DNA from: Castor canadensis
Lineage: Eukaryota; Chordata; Mammalia; Rodentia; Castoridae
DNA length: 64,000 bases
Direction: 5' to 3'
NCBI RefSeq assembly: GCF_047511655.1
Contig: NC_133390.1
Coordinates: 135,151,583-135,215,582, forward strand
Shown here: positions 41,850 through 52,009 of the stretch, one piece after another
Layout of the letters: every line of letters starts with the position of its first letter
Numbering within the stretch: the first letter of the stretch is position 1
Made by a program: the position numbers and the translations under genes
Notes under the pieces: model-generated
The model's database searches: none
Told to the model about the DNA's origin: nothing
Seen by the model: the letters and a program-made list of their open reading frames with translations, nothing else

Positions 41850-43489
41850 TGTATTCTGTTTTCACACTTTGGAAGATACTGGCCTGACAGTAACTCCTAC
41901 TCTGATATAATATAAATGTAATATAAAATTGTTTTGTCTACACAGCAAACAGGAAAGGAAAAATAATTTTTAAATTATTTTTAAAATAAAAGAAAAAAAT
42001 TAAAAGAAGAAAGGCAAAAAATTATAAGTTAAAACAGGAAAGGCAAATTTTTTTATGAGAACTTAGTCATGAAGAGCACTTTGATACCTTTCACTATCAT
42101 TTTAATGCATTTTTTAAAAGCTGTCCAAATGTTAAATAGCCTTAACAGTTACCTTCAGAACAACAATAATGAATACTTTCCTAACAAAGGGAGAAGGTAT
42201 CATATCACAGGACAGGCCCAAAAATGTAAAAAAGTGTTTATTGCATGTTATACCAATCCTGTGAATGGAATATGAATGCCAAGATGAGGGAGATGCATAG
42301 CTAAATTTTGAATTATGGGGTGGAAAATATAGGTTTTATTACTCAAAAAGATTCTGTAAAATTAAAGCAAAAATACCATGATACTGAAAGTCTTCACTCA
42401 AACCACATCTTATAAAATATCTACTGACCTCACATAAATTTACATAATTTAAAAAAATTACCCATAAGTACCAAGCTGATTTATTTTATTCCTTTTTCTT
42501 ACACTTATTTTCTTTAGCTTTAACTATACAATAGCAGCCCTGAATCTTATAGGACAAGTACCTTGCCACAGATTTTTTTTTTCATGGTTACTTTCAACAG
42601 TTTAGAGACTGCTTTGAGGTTAAATAAAAAAAAATTAAGCCTTGCCATTGGTATTTTGTTTTCCCTTGAGGGGAAATGCAGTTGGCTTGGCTCAGTCTTG
42701 ACAAGGTAATGAAAGTCATTCTAATTTTTATTTAAGAAAAAGCAATTTTCATAAATGGTGTACCACTAATGGATCGTGATCATCTATAAGCCCCACAGCA
42801 AATTACTCTTAATCCAGTTGGTGTGTTGCCTTACCTGAGGGAAATAATACCCGCCCTTCCTCAGAGCTGGCACACTGTTCACAGGGACTTCTTCAATATA
42901 TATTAATCCCATCATTTATCTTTGTCAACTGAGAACAAAAATAATTTGTAGAAGAGTAAACAGAAGCACATAGAAGAAGGGAGCTCAGCATTATTAAACA
43001 GCGGAAAGCAGGTGCTCGCAAAGCCAAGCTTATTTTTATTGCAAAACTTGAGTAATTCTCCTTCTGCATCTGTGCATAGTAAATAAGAGTGAGGGAAAAA
43101 TCTAATATTTTAGAGGAAACTGAAATCACTTCATCAGAGGAATGAGGACAAGCATTGGCATTGCATCTTGCTTTTAAAAAATCAATCTGAAAATGGGAGA
43201 TTAATGGCCTCCAAAGGGCAAAGGGAAAATGGAAAAGATGAAAGCCAGAGGAAACTTCTACTGGATTTGGAAAATGTGAGATAATAGAATATACTTCTGA
43301 TATTCAATTTTCAGAACCAGGTCTGGATTGTGTGGCCATCAGCTCTGTTGCCCACAAACTTTTTGATGATTTGTACTTCTTACCACTGGCACTTGGGTTA
43401 ATTATCCTATCAATCAACTTTTCATTATTCTGACAAATAATGGAGCAAACAATTGAAGAGGAGGCAAGGGTTAATTTGGCTCTCAATTT
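41850..43489. other. Intergenic, no gene recognised
   Basis: A/T-rich, with A-rich stretches at 41,960-42,050. No repeat or exon recognised. Confidence 0.4.
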
Positions 43490-43770
43490 CAGAGGTTTTA
43501 GCCTATAGATACTTGGTCATACTGCTTTGCACCTGTGGCAAGGCAGAACGTCATGGTGGGAGGGCATTGTGGAAAAGTCCTGTTTGCCTTAGAGTAGGGG
43601 AGAACTTGGGGGTCCCTATATCCACTTCTGGGCATACCACCAATGAACTAACTTCATTCTATTAGGTCCAACCTCTTAAAAGTTTGTTTCTCATTAGCCC
43701 CACAGGTTGGGGAAACAATCTTTTAGTATATGGACCTTTGGTGGACATTTAAAAGCCAATTCAAACAATC
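43490..43770 (-). mobile_element. MaLR LTR fragment, antisense
   Basis: 'ggcagaacgtcatggtggga', 'ccaatgaactaacttcattc', 'attaggtccaacctcttaaa' and 'gtatatggacctttggtgga' followed by 'catttaaaagccaattcaaa' match the antisense MaLR order. The outer end is missing or unrecognisable. Confidence 0.65.
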
Positions 43771-43839
43771 TAGTATTTAATAGAATACTAGAAGTGCTAT
43801 TATTACTAAGATTGCTAATAATAACTTTTCTCTAGCACC

Positions 43840-43990
43840 ACCATAGGCTGACTCCTTCTACACATTTTGTAATTGTCTTCACAATATTGTGTAGGTGTGT
43901 TGAAGGAAGACTTGAGAAGCCAAAGGAGGATTGAGAAGTTCAGTGACTTCTTCCCTGGTTAAAAATGAGAGTGGGCCAGGCTTTATGTGT
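43840..43990 (-). mobile_element. MIR SINE, antisense
   Basis: 'cacattttgtaattgtcttc' with 'acaatattgtgtaggt' and 'gagaagttcagtgacttctt' resembles the antisense MIR (tctcatttaatcctcacaa ... gaggttaagtgacttgcc). Confidence 0.55.
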
Positions 43991-43999
43991 ACATGTTGT

Positions 44000-44130
44000 G
44001 TGTCACATGGTAGACTACTAAGCCTTTTGGGCAGTTAGTCACACTTTAAATATGAGGAAACTGAGGGCTGAAAACATTTAGAAACATTTAGAATCAGAAT
44101 TCTAAACCCAAGTTTCACCAGCATCCAATC
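44000..44130 (-). mobile_element. MIR SINE fragment, antisense
   Basis: 'cactttaaatatgaggaaac', 'tgagggctgaaaacattta' and 'gaattctaaacccaagtttc' follow antisense MIR, with a local duplication of 'gaaacattta'. Confidence 0.6.
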
Positions 44131-44689
44131 ACTCCATTTGTTCACTGTTGAATTGGGTGTGGTTTCCAGCCTGTGAAATCCATATTCTTTCCAGCACTCT
44201 GAAATATTTCATTTAGGAAAACACAAAATGAAACAAACACAGCACAAAAAATACTCCTGGTTATTGGTCCTCAACCAATAACCTCCTGGTTATTTCAAAA
44301 ACCCTAAGGCAAACCCAGTTCAATGTTGTGGCCTTATACATCTTGGGAAACCACAGTCTTACTCCCACCCAACTCTCCCAACTGAGTGCTAAGAAATTTC
44401 ACCTAAGAAATGATGTTGCATCATTAAGAAATGAAGAGCTCATTCTTTTTCCAGCAAACTTCTGGCCAATGAAAGTAAAATGCTAGGTTATATAACCCTA
44501 GTTAGCAAAAATACATCTTACCTGCAATGGAAATGATCAGGGAGCACTAAACAACAAGATAAAAGTGAAAGCTCTTATTTTAAGTTAAATTAAACTGAAC
44601 TGGAAGAATATAAAACACTTTTTTCCAGTTACTCTCTATAGAGTTGGACTTCATGGTAGGAAATTTCACATACTGCTACCTTGGCAATA
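44131..44689. other. Intergenic, no gene recognised
   Basis: No exon or family recognised. 'caacctcctggtta' words repeat locally near 44,250-44,295. Confidence 0.35.
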
Positions 44690-44810
44690 TGTTCATTCAT
44701 TAACTCTTTCAGTTAAAAAGAATTTGTTGAGGATCAGGCACTGAGGGAAACCAAGTGAAATAAACCAGATCTTTCTCATAAGGGATGTAGAATTTATGTT
44801 GTTGCATGTC
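44690..44810 (-). mobile_element. L2 LINE 3' end, antisense
   Basis: 'ttcattcattaactctttca', 'gaatttgttgaggatcaggc' and 'actga' then 'aaataaaccagatctttctc' parallel the L2 antisense end (ttcattcaacaaatatttattgagc ... ccaggcactg ... aaaaatccctgccctca). Confidence 0.55.
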
Positions 44811-46234
44811 TAATGATGAACCAAGCTTCTTATCTCACACAAGAAATTGCATGCACAGAAGCAACTGATCTACTTCTCTAATAATCAAGTTTGAATGACA
44901 AATTAAAAGACTTGTTTGTTTTGGTAACTGTGCAGGATGTTTAACAATAAGGAACACAGGAGACAGACCTTGTTTAGGTTGCCCTGCTCTGTGATCAATA
45001 GGTCCTGAAGCTTTGGTTGATAGGAAATAAACACATACTACAATAGGTCTTTGTGGAAAAAGGTCTTTTCACTTATAAAATAATTATTTATAACTCATTT
45101 ATAAAAATTAAAAATACATCTATAAAAGTAATGTCAAGGTTAGAAACACAAGTGATATTATGAGCCATTTTTCTAGAAATATTCATACCATCAAGCAGCT
45201 CTATTGATATACCATGTTCATCTATCCAATCCAGAATATCACAAGGAGTCTCCAAATGTGTGTTTTCAACAACAAACTTCACTCTTAAGAAAAGCACAGG
45301 AAAGACAGGAATCTTCTGTAATTATAGAGACTGGATTAATCCTTAAGGGAGATCTCTCTTCTGCTCCATGCCCTGGATAGCCACCCTACAGCCGTGCAGC
45401 AGTCTGATTTAGGATGGGGGAATGGGGCATAGCTATTGAATTGAGAATGTAGACTAATCTTAGGATCTTAGGAATTACTGTCATGGAAGTAAAGACATAA
45501 AAGTTGATTTTCTCCCACCACCCTTGCCTGAGTTTCTGTGGGAAGTACTCACAGTCCTCCAGGAGTGTGAGCACCCATTCCAGTTTGAAGAACACTGTTG
45601 TAGAATGCAAGGCCCCATTGCTCCAGTGTTTGTGCTTTAGACAAACCAATGTTTCTCACTGATGTATTGGATACTCAGGACAAGGTACAGAAAGAAAAAT
45701 AAGGAAGGAATAGGAGGGAAGATAAAAAATCCAATGGCAAACTTGTCCTACCAGTGAAGCCCATTTGTGATATTTGAAATAATAGTTTCTAAGAATGTGG
45801 TTGAGCTTTGCAAAGGTATGATGATAATCAGCAGCTTTTCTACATTGGGTGATGAAGGTTCATAATGAAGATGCTTGACAGCAGGTGAGTAGGCTGGGCA
45901 GATGGCCACTGTCTTCAGATCCTGACATGTCTTGAAATTCTGCTGCCAGGACCAGCTAAACCCAGAGTCCTGGGCCTTTCCTAAAGCACCTGACATACTC
46001 ATCATGGCTTACCTTTAAGACTTTGTGGCTAGTTCTATGGTTATTATTTAATTATTATATAGAAGCAGCTGCTAATTTTGAATTCTTACTCTGTCTCTAG
46101 GTCTGTTATGTACTTCAAGAAACAGACAGGAGTTTACATCTAAATCTGTCTGATGATGACCCAGCCAATGATGTAAACCATGCAAATTGACCTTGTTTAG
46201 GATATTTGCCAATAAAATTTTCAGCTCATTATAT
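44811..46234. other. Intergenic, no gene recognised
   Basis: No repeat recognised. A 69-codon - strand frame (45,088-45,297) has balanced, protein-like composition and a pyrimidine-rich AG just upstream, but no recognisable domain. I do not annotate it as a gene. Confidence 0.4.
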
Positions 46235-46348
46235 CATGAATCTTTAGGGCTGGGGGAGTAGCTCAAGTGTAAGAGCACCTGACTAGCAAACCAGGTCCTG
46301 AATTCAAACACCCTATTGCCAAAAAAAAAAAAGATGCATGAATTTTTA
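46235..46348 (+). mobile_element. ID-like tRNA-derived SINE with target-site duplication
   Basis: The SINE body is 46,247-46,332: 'ggctgggggagtagctcaag' (A box), 'ctgactagcaaaccaggtc', 'tgaattcaaacaccct' (B box) and a pure A tail. CATGAATCTTTA (46,235-46,246) and CATGAATTTTTA (46,337-46,348) are a target-site duplication with one mismatch. Confidence 0.92.
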
Positions 46349-46479
46349 AAGATGTAGTTCTTAGTTCCATGGACAGAAATTGTGGTTGTCACTCTAGCTT
46401 TGTTTGCAAATGATATCCAGGTACTATCTAGAATTCTGTTTTTCATGATTTCATTTAATTTTGATGCCTAGTCATTCTT

Positions 46480-46650
46480 CCCACCCATTGAGTTCCAGGT
46501 TTTGTTGCAGGCACCAGAGATACATCAGGAAGCCAAGAAGATACAACATCTTGCCTGAGGCACCTATATCTTAGTGGAATATTATAATCACTAGTGCTGT
46601 GTCATGAAGCTTATGAGAGAAAGGGGCATGGCTTCACATGGTCAAAGTAT
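46480..46650 (-). mobile_element. L2 LINE 3' end, antisense
   Basis: 'ttgcaggcaccagagataca' and 'catcttgcctgaggcaccta' with 'tatcttagtgg' parallel antisense L2 (gcactggggatacag ... ccctgccctcatggagcttatattctagtgg). Confidence 0.6.
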
Positions 46651-46884
46651 CATAAAACACCTAGGTTTAACTTCAGGATTTCATACAACCAAACAGAAAA
46701 GATTTGATCTTAGAGAAAGAGAAACTCTCTGGAAAGGGACTGTTTTCAGACAGCCAGAATATACTGCCTGATTCTGTGACAGTCCAAAGTTATGAATCCT
46801 TGGTGTTTTATTCAAGCAGTACACCTCCATTTTCATCAAGATAGAAACTTAAACAAAAAAGTTTAAAACCATTGTTCATTACTG

Positions 46885-47250
46885 TCCTACTACTTGTGTT
46901 TTATACCTGACATTTGCCTGTACTTGCTTGCTTTAACATATAGCCATTTTTCTATCCACTTATCCATCAATTTTATTTTTGAATGAATTCAAAGCAAGTC
47001 GCAGGCATCGATCCTTCAGAAATAAGCACTTCAGTATTCATATCATTAAATGGAGTTCATTTGTTTATAGTTTACCTTTGTGTCCTTCTTCCTCATCCTT
47101 CCTCTCCTTCCTTCTTCTCATCCCTCATTTTTTTTGAGGTAAAATTTACACTAAGCAATAAAACACAAATCCCAAGGGTAAGTTTGGACAAAAGTACACA
47201 GCTGGGAACACATCTCTTTGTTGAGGTCCATCATAATTTTGAGCCTAAAT
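46885..47250 (-). mobile_element. Old L1M (L1MC/ME-like) 3'UTR, antisense
   Basis: 'attcaaagcaagtcgcaggc', 'agaaataagcacttcagta', 'ttcatatcattaaatggag' and 'gaggtaaaatttacactaag' then 'caataaaacacaaatccca' follow the antisense L1M 3'UTR closely. Open frames across it are fortuitous. Confidence 0.75.
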
Positions 47251-47438
47251 AAAATTATGAAAACCCAGGGACTTGGTTTTCTAAGCTTCCAATTCCCTTA
47301 TCAGAGATCAGGTTTTTTTTCTCCTTCTTCACATCATCTTTTATTCTTACCCAATCCATATCTGGTTTGGTATTTACTCACCATGAAGCCACTAACTGAA
47401 TAAATGCTGGATAATTAGATTTAGAGAGGAGGAATTGT

Positions 47439-47958
47439 GTTGGTCAGCTTTCCACTGCTGTGACAAAATACCTGGAAAAAAAACTTAAAGGATTTATTTC
47501 AGATGTGTTCATTCTTGGTCAGCCTGCGGTGAGGAAGAATATCATGGTGGAGAACAAGTGGTAGAGTAAAACTGCTCACCTCTTTGTGGCTACGAAGTGG
47601 GTAGGTAGACAAAATACATCCTTCAAGGGCACACCTCTAGTGGCCTACAACCTTCAACTAGGCTCTACCTCCTAATGCTTCCACAACCTTCCAATATCCC
47701 ATTAAGCTATGAATCCATCAATGTATTCATCCATTAATCATCAATGGATTAATGATTGATGAACCAGATTCTTCAATTTGGTTATGCAGATTTTGACAGG
47801 AATATTCCATCCATATATAATTAATCTATTGATGAAGTCAGAGCCCTTATGATCTAATCACCTCCCTAAAAGGGCACATGTATGAATACTGCTACATTGA
47901 GGACCAAGTCTTCAACACCTTAGTCTTTGGGAGACATTTCAGATCTAAACCACAACAG
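47439..47958 (-). mobile_element. MaLR LTR, antisense, near full length
   Basis: The outer ends are tgttggtcagctttccactg and 'gatctaaaccacaaca', the antisense TG...CA ends of a MaLR LTR. Interior landmarks are 'gactttgtctacc'-free but include 'actgctcacctctttgtggc', 'catccttcaagggcacacct', 'ctaggctctacctcctaatg', 'gtcagagcccttatgatcta' and 'ttgaggaccaagtcttcaac'. About 90 bp near 47,715-47,815 does not belong to the LTR consensus (see findings). Confidence 0.8.
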
Positions 47959-47981
47959 GAATGTTTAAGAACTGTAATTTA

Positions 47982-48355
47982 AAAGAGACAGTTATATTCA
48001 GGCTTGGTGGCTAAAGCCTGCAATCCTAGCTATTTGGGAAGCAAAGATTGGGATGATGGCAGTTTGAGGCCAAGCTTGGACAGAGGGGATCATGATACCC
48101 GATCTCAACCAATAAAAGCTGGATATGATGGTATGTACTTGTCATCCCTGCTACATGGGAAGCATAAATAGGAGGATGACAGTCAGGCCAGCCCTAGACA
48201 AAAACATGAGACTCTTTTTGAAAAATGCCTAAAGCATAAGGGCTGGGTCATGGCTCAAGTGGTAGAGCCCCTGCCTAGCAAGCTCAAGGCACTGAATTCA
48301 AACCGTAGTACTGCAAGAAAAAGAAAAAATAAAAACATCCCAAAGGGACAGTTAT
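47982..48355 (+). mobile_element. Trimeric SINE (B1-B1-ID) with target-site duplication
   Basis: The SINE body 47,996-48,341 holds two 7SL-type monomers and one ID-like monomer. The 7SL monomers start with 'ggcttggtggctaaagcctg' at 48,001 and 'gctggatatgatggtatgta' at 48,118. The ID-like monomer at about 48,240 has 'catggctcaagtggtagagc' and 'gaattcaaaccgtagta'. An A-rich tail follows. AAAGAGACAGTTAT (47,982-47,995) and AAAGGGACAGTTAT (48,342-48,355) form a target-site duplication with one mismatch, so the trimer inserted as one unit. Confidence 0.93.
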
Positions 48356-49039
48356 GAGCCAAAAACCTAAAAGAATAATGTTATAATGGCAGAATGGCAC
48401 CATAAATAATCAACACATTAACAAAAACCTTATCAAAACCCCTCTCAAATTGTACCATGACAAAAGGCACTGGTACTTGATTTTCTAGCTTCTTGGTTTT
48501 AAGTTTCATTTTAGGAAGATAAACCAAGACATAGATCAGATAGGAAATGGGTGGTTGAATGGCAAACACCAGATTGAACAAAATAACCATTTCTCTAGCT
48601 GTGGTTCTTCACACTAAGGATTACTTTTTCTGAATCTTCATTTCAGTCCGAGATCAGATCAGAATGGAAACACACATGAAATTGTGGAATGGACCAATTG
48701 CTATGGAGTGAAATTTGGGGTGAGGTATGCCACCACTGAGCCCTCTGCAGAAGGATTTGTGGTTGAGTTTGCATAGTGCAGCCCTCCCTACTAGTGTAAT
48801 CATCAAGTGGCAAGTAGGTTTGTAGTAAAAATAATTTATTTTTTGGCATGCTCAAATTGGAAAGGATAGAGTATTTCACAATGATCAGAGTTACTCGGTG
48901 GCAAAACTGAGGCAGACAAAGAAACAAATATCAGATTTCTACCCACCCTTTTCATTGCAATGAGTGAGACTGAGAATGTGAGGGACTTGTCAGGTGGCTT
49001 CCAGTCTGCATTTTGCCAATTTCAGATACACAACTCTAA
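48356..49039. other. Intergenic, no gene recognised
   Basis: A 69-codon - strand frame (48,381-48,590) is hydrophobic with no domain I recognise. No repeat identified. Confidence 0.35.
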
Positions 49040-49189
49040 GTCTCTCCATCTCCTTACACTCAAGTTTCTCTTAATGTTTTATTATGATATAAGTTTAAAT
49101 TTACACAATATTGTAAAAATTACACAAAGAGTTCTTATATACCATCTAGTTAAATTCATGAATAGTTCAAATTTCTTTCCATTTACATT

Positions 49190-49265
49190 TCTATTTATCT
49201 ATCTACCTACCTACTTACCTGTTTATCCATCCATTTATTTATCCATCTATACATCTATCTATAAA
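49190..49265 (+). repeat. (TATC/TACC)n degenerate microsatellite
   Basis: Tetranucleotide words CTAT, CTAC and CCAT alternate for about 75 bp with frequent interruptions, inside the old L1. Confidence 0.85.
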
Positions 49266-49422
49266 CGCACAAACAAATGTACAATGCATGTACATGCGCA
49301 CATATTTTTCCACAGTCATTGACTACAAGTTATTTTGTCTACCTCTAGCCATAAATCCTTCAATGCATTCCATAGAAACAAGGCATTTTCTTACTTATTC
49401 AAAGTTAGATGATGAGATGATG

Positions 49423-49486
49423 ATTTTTGCAGTACTGGGGATACATGCTAGGAAAGCAGTCAACCACTGAGCTACATCCCCAGTCC
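49423..49486 (-). mobile_element. ID-like SINE inserted in old L1
   Basis: 'ttttgcagtactggggatac' (B-box side), 'gctaggaaagcag' and 'caaccactgagctacatccc' (A-box side) are the ID-like monomer in reverse. L1 sequence continues on both sides. Confidence 0.8.
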
Positions 49487-49870
49487 CTCACAGTGAGATT
49501 ATTAGAGTATTTCATGTTTATGTAATACTGTTCTATAACCCACAGTCTGTATTCAAATTTCACCCACTTACACATGGGTAAGTATGTATGTCTCTGTGTG
49601 TCTGTGTTTACTGGTCCAGAATCTAACCAGGACCACACCCTACATTCAGTTTTCATGGCTCTTGAATTTTCAAAACCTAGGATGGTTTCTCAGGTTTGGT
49701 CTTTGTTTTTCATGAAGTTTCATAGAACTCACTAAGTTTGAGTTCATGTGCTATTACTTCATGATGAGATTCTGGTTATACAGATTTTGACAGGAATATC
49801 CCAGAAATGATGTTTTGCTCTCAATGCATCTATTGGGAGGGACGTGATGCTTGTCTGAATATTGGCTAGC

Positions 49871-49976
49871 TTTTTTGTTGCTATTGTCTGAGACAGGATC
49901 TCACTACATAGCCCAGGCTGGCCTCACACTCACAATCCTCCCACCTCAGCCTCCAAATGCTTGGATTGCAGCCAGC
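49871..49976 (-). mobile_element. B1-like SINE inserted in old L1
   Basis: 'gagacaggatctcactacat', 'agcccaggctggcctcacac' and 'cacctcagcctccaaatgct' are the 7SL-type monomer in reverse. Confidence 0.88.
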
Positions 49977-50254
49977 TTTGATTAGTTGTGTAAGGTGGTT
50001 TCTCCACTGTATTGTACTACTTTTTCCTTTGGAGGATGTATCTAGCTTAGAGAAGATATTTTGAGACCATGTAAATATTCACATCCCATTAAAATTTTAC
50101 TCCCTAACTTTATCATCCACTGACAATGTTTGCCTGAACTCGGAATCACTGAAAGGAACACAAAATGGAGTTTGTGGTTGCATGACTCCATAATCCTACA
50201 GGCATTGATTAGCCAGCTTTCTACTGCAAGGAATATCTCTCTTCATCTTTTTCT

Positions 50255-50455
50255 GTGTGTTTATGTAGACCAAATGAGGAAACAGCAGAAAGGTGGCTGT
50301 CTGTAAGCCAAGGAGAGAAGCTTTCCCAGGAAACAGCCATGTCAACACCTTGATCTTGTACTTCCAGTCTCCAGAATTGTAAAAAAAATTCTATTATTTA
50401 AATTACTAAGTCTGTGATGTTTTGTTATAGTAGCCTGAGCAGACTGATGCAGCAT
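50255..50455 (+). mobile_element. MLT1/MaLR LTR 3' portion
   Basis: 'gaggaaacagcagaaaggtg', 'gctgtctgtaagccaaggag', 'acaccttgatcttgtacttc', 'cagtctccagaattgtaa' and the end 'gtgatgttttgttatagtag' then 'cctgagcagactgatgc' follow the MLT1 consensus order. Confidence 0.8.
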
Positions 50456-51509
50456 ATCCCTTCTTCACTTTATGTTTCAAAATGAAGTTCCAGGCTCCCT
50501 TTGACCTTTTCTTGCCCAACTATTTCTCTATAGACCCCTTAATTCCTGATGGTGGAAAATGGTATTGAGTCACTGAGACCCGTGTATTAGGTGTGCTTGT
50601 TATTACCGGGGATTCATTGCTTCAGTGTCCTTTCAGTGGATAGGGCTAGTACAGATCTAAGTGACCTTCATATGAAGACCTCCTCACATACATCAAATTT
50701 TCCTTATTTTATTTTTGTAAAGTGTGAGGTACTGACTCTTTAAACAGTTGGCTCCTCTAATTTCTCATTTATCAGACCACAAAGAGTTCAAACTTTCAGT
50801 ATGTGTGGAAACCATCTCTCAACACATACACGCACACATCATGCACTCATATACACACTCAATTTTGCCTGACACAATTACACAAATCCAGTTGGAGAGG
50901 CAGTTGGGAATTTATTTATTGAACTTTGTAGTTGAACATCCTCTCTGTGTTAGAAAGTCCAAATACCACACACTGGTAGAGGCCACGGTCAAATGCTGAC
51001 AGAGTTAAGTTTTGTTGAAATAGGTGAAAAAACAAAGAACCATATGAGAATAGGTACACAGGAAACTCAAACTTCGGCATAGGGAAGAAAAGAAATACTA
51101 AAACACTCCAGATCTCTACATCAGAAGACTTGGTTTGGAGATGAATGCCTGGCAAGTCTTAGCTTCATCTCCAGGAAGAGATATAACCATATGTAGGGAA
51201 GGCCACCCAAGAGCTTGAGCCAACGGCTGCTGGGAGCCTCATCTTCAATCCTTAGAGAATACCTGATTTGCTGCTGTCCTCTACCCAAGAGCATCAGAGA
51301 CAATATGAGAATATTACCAGGGGATTGGTAATCATAGCAGCAAAGGATAGGTAGCTTTATTATTGTTTTGTTAAGAATAAAAGGCACTTAAACATGCTCC
51401 TTCCCCTAAGGACACACATATGAAAACACATGTGCACACACATCTCTCTGCTGTGCTTTGGCGTGGTGATTACTCTCACCAAAAACATGCGAGGCACATA
51501 AATGGATTA
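50456..51509. other. Intergenic, no gene recognised
   Basis: No exon or repeat recognised. It forms the left flank of the full-length L1. Confidence 0.4.
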
Positions 51510-51521
51510 TTGTTTTTCTTT
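51510..51521 (+). repeat. L1 target-site duplication, left copy
   Basis: TTGTTTTTCTTT, identical to 58,369-58,380. It is T-rich, so some of the match could be chance, but its position at both exact element ends supports it. Confidence 0.7.
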
Positions 51522-52009
51522 CTTTTTTTTAAAATTTTATTCATATGTACATACAATGTTTGGGTCATTTCTCCCCTCTTCGCCCCACACCTTCCCTTAT
51601 CCCCCAACCCCCTTTCTCTCCCCCCCACTGCCTCGCTACCCGGCAGAAACTATTTTGCCCTTATCTCTAATTTTGTTGAAGAGCGAATATAAGCAATAAT
51701 AGGAAGGAACAAGGGTTTTTGCTAGTTGAGATAAGGATAGCTATACAGGGAGTTGACTCACATTAATTTCCTGTACGTGTGTGTTACCTTCTAAGTTAAT
51801 TCTTCTTGATCTAACCTTTTCTCTAGTTCCTGGTCCCCTTCTCCTATTGGCCTATGGGCTTTAAAGTATCTGCATTAGTTTCTCTGCATTGAGGGCAACA
51901 CATGCTATCTAGTTTTTTAGGTGTTTTATCTATCCTCATACCTCCCTTGTGTGCTAAAGTTTTTATCGTGTGATCAAAGTCCAATCCCCTTGTTCTGTTT
52001 GCCCTTGAT

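Larger units (their letters stand above)
49040..50240 (-). mobile_element. Old L1M (L1MC/ME-like) 3' region, antisense, interrupted
   Basis: Antisense L1 3'UTR landmarks run through the interval: 'aagtttaaatttacacaata', 'ctgttctataacccacagtc', 'ggatggtttctcaggtttgg', 'cagattttgacaggaatatc', 'ggtggtttctccactgtatt' and 'agatattttgagaccatgta', then 'aattttactccctaacttta'. It is interrupted by a TATC-type microsatellite, an ID-like SINE and a B1-like SINE. Confidence 0.75.

Noticed and set aside
45088..45297. 69-codon - strand frame with protein-like composition, considered as a terminal exon
   Set aside because: No recognisable domain and no partner exon; one pyrimidine-rich AG upstream is not enough. 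A conservation search of this translation would decide.
48381..48590. Hydrophobic 69-codon - strand frame, considered as a membrane peptide
   Set aside because: A/T-rich antisense sequence readily gives Ile/Leu/Val/Phe-rich frames; nothing else supports a gene.
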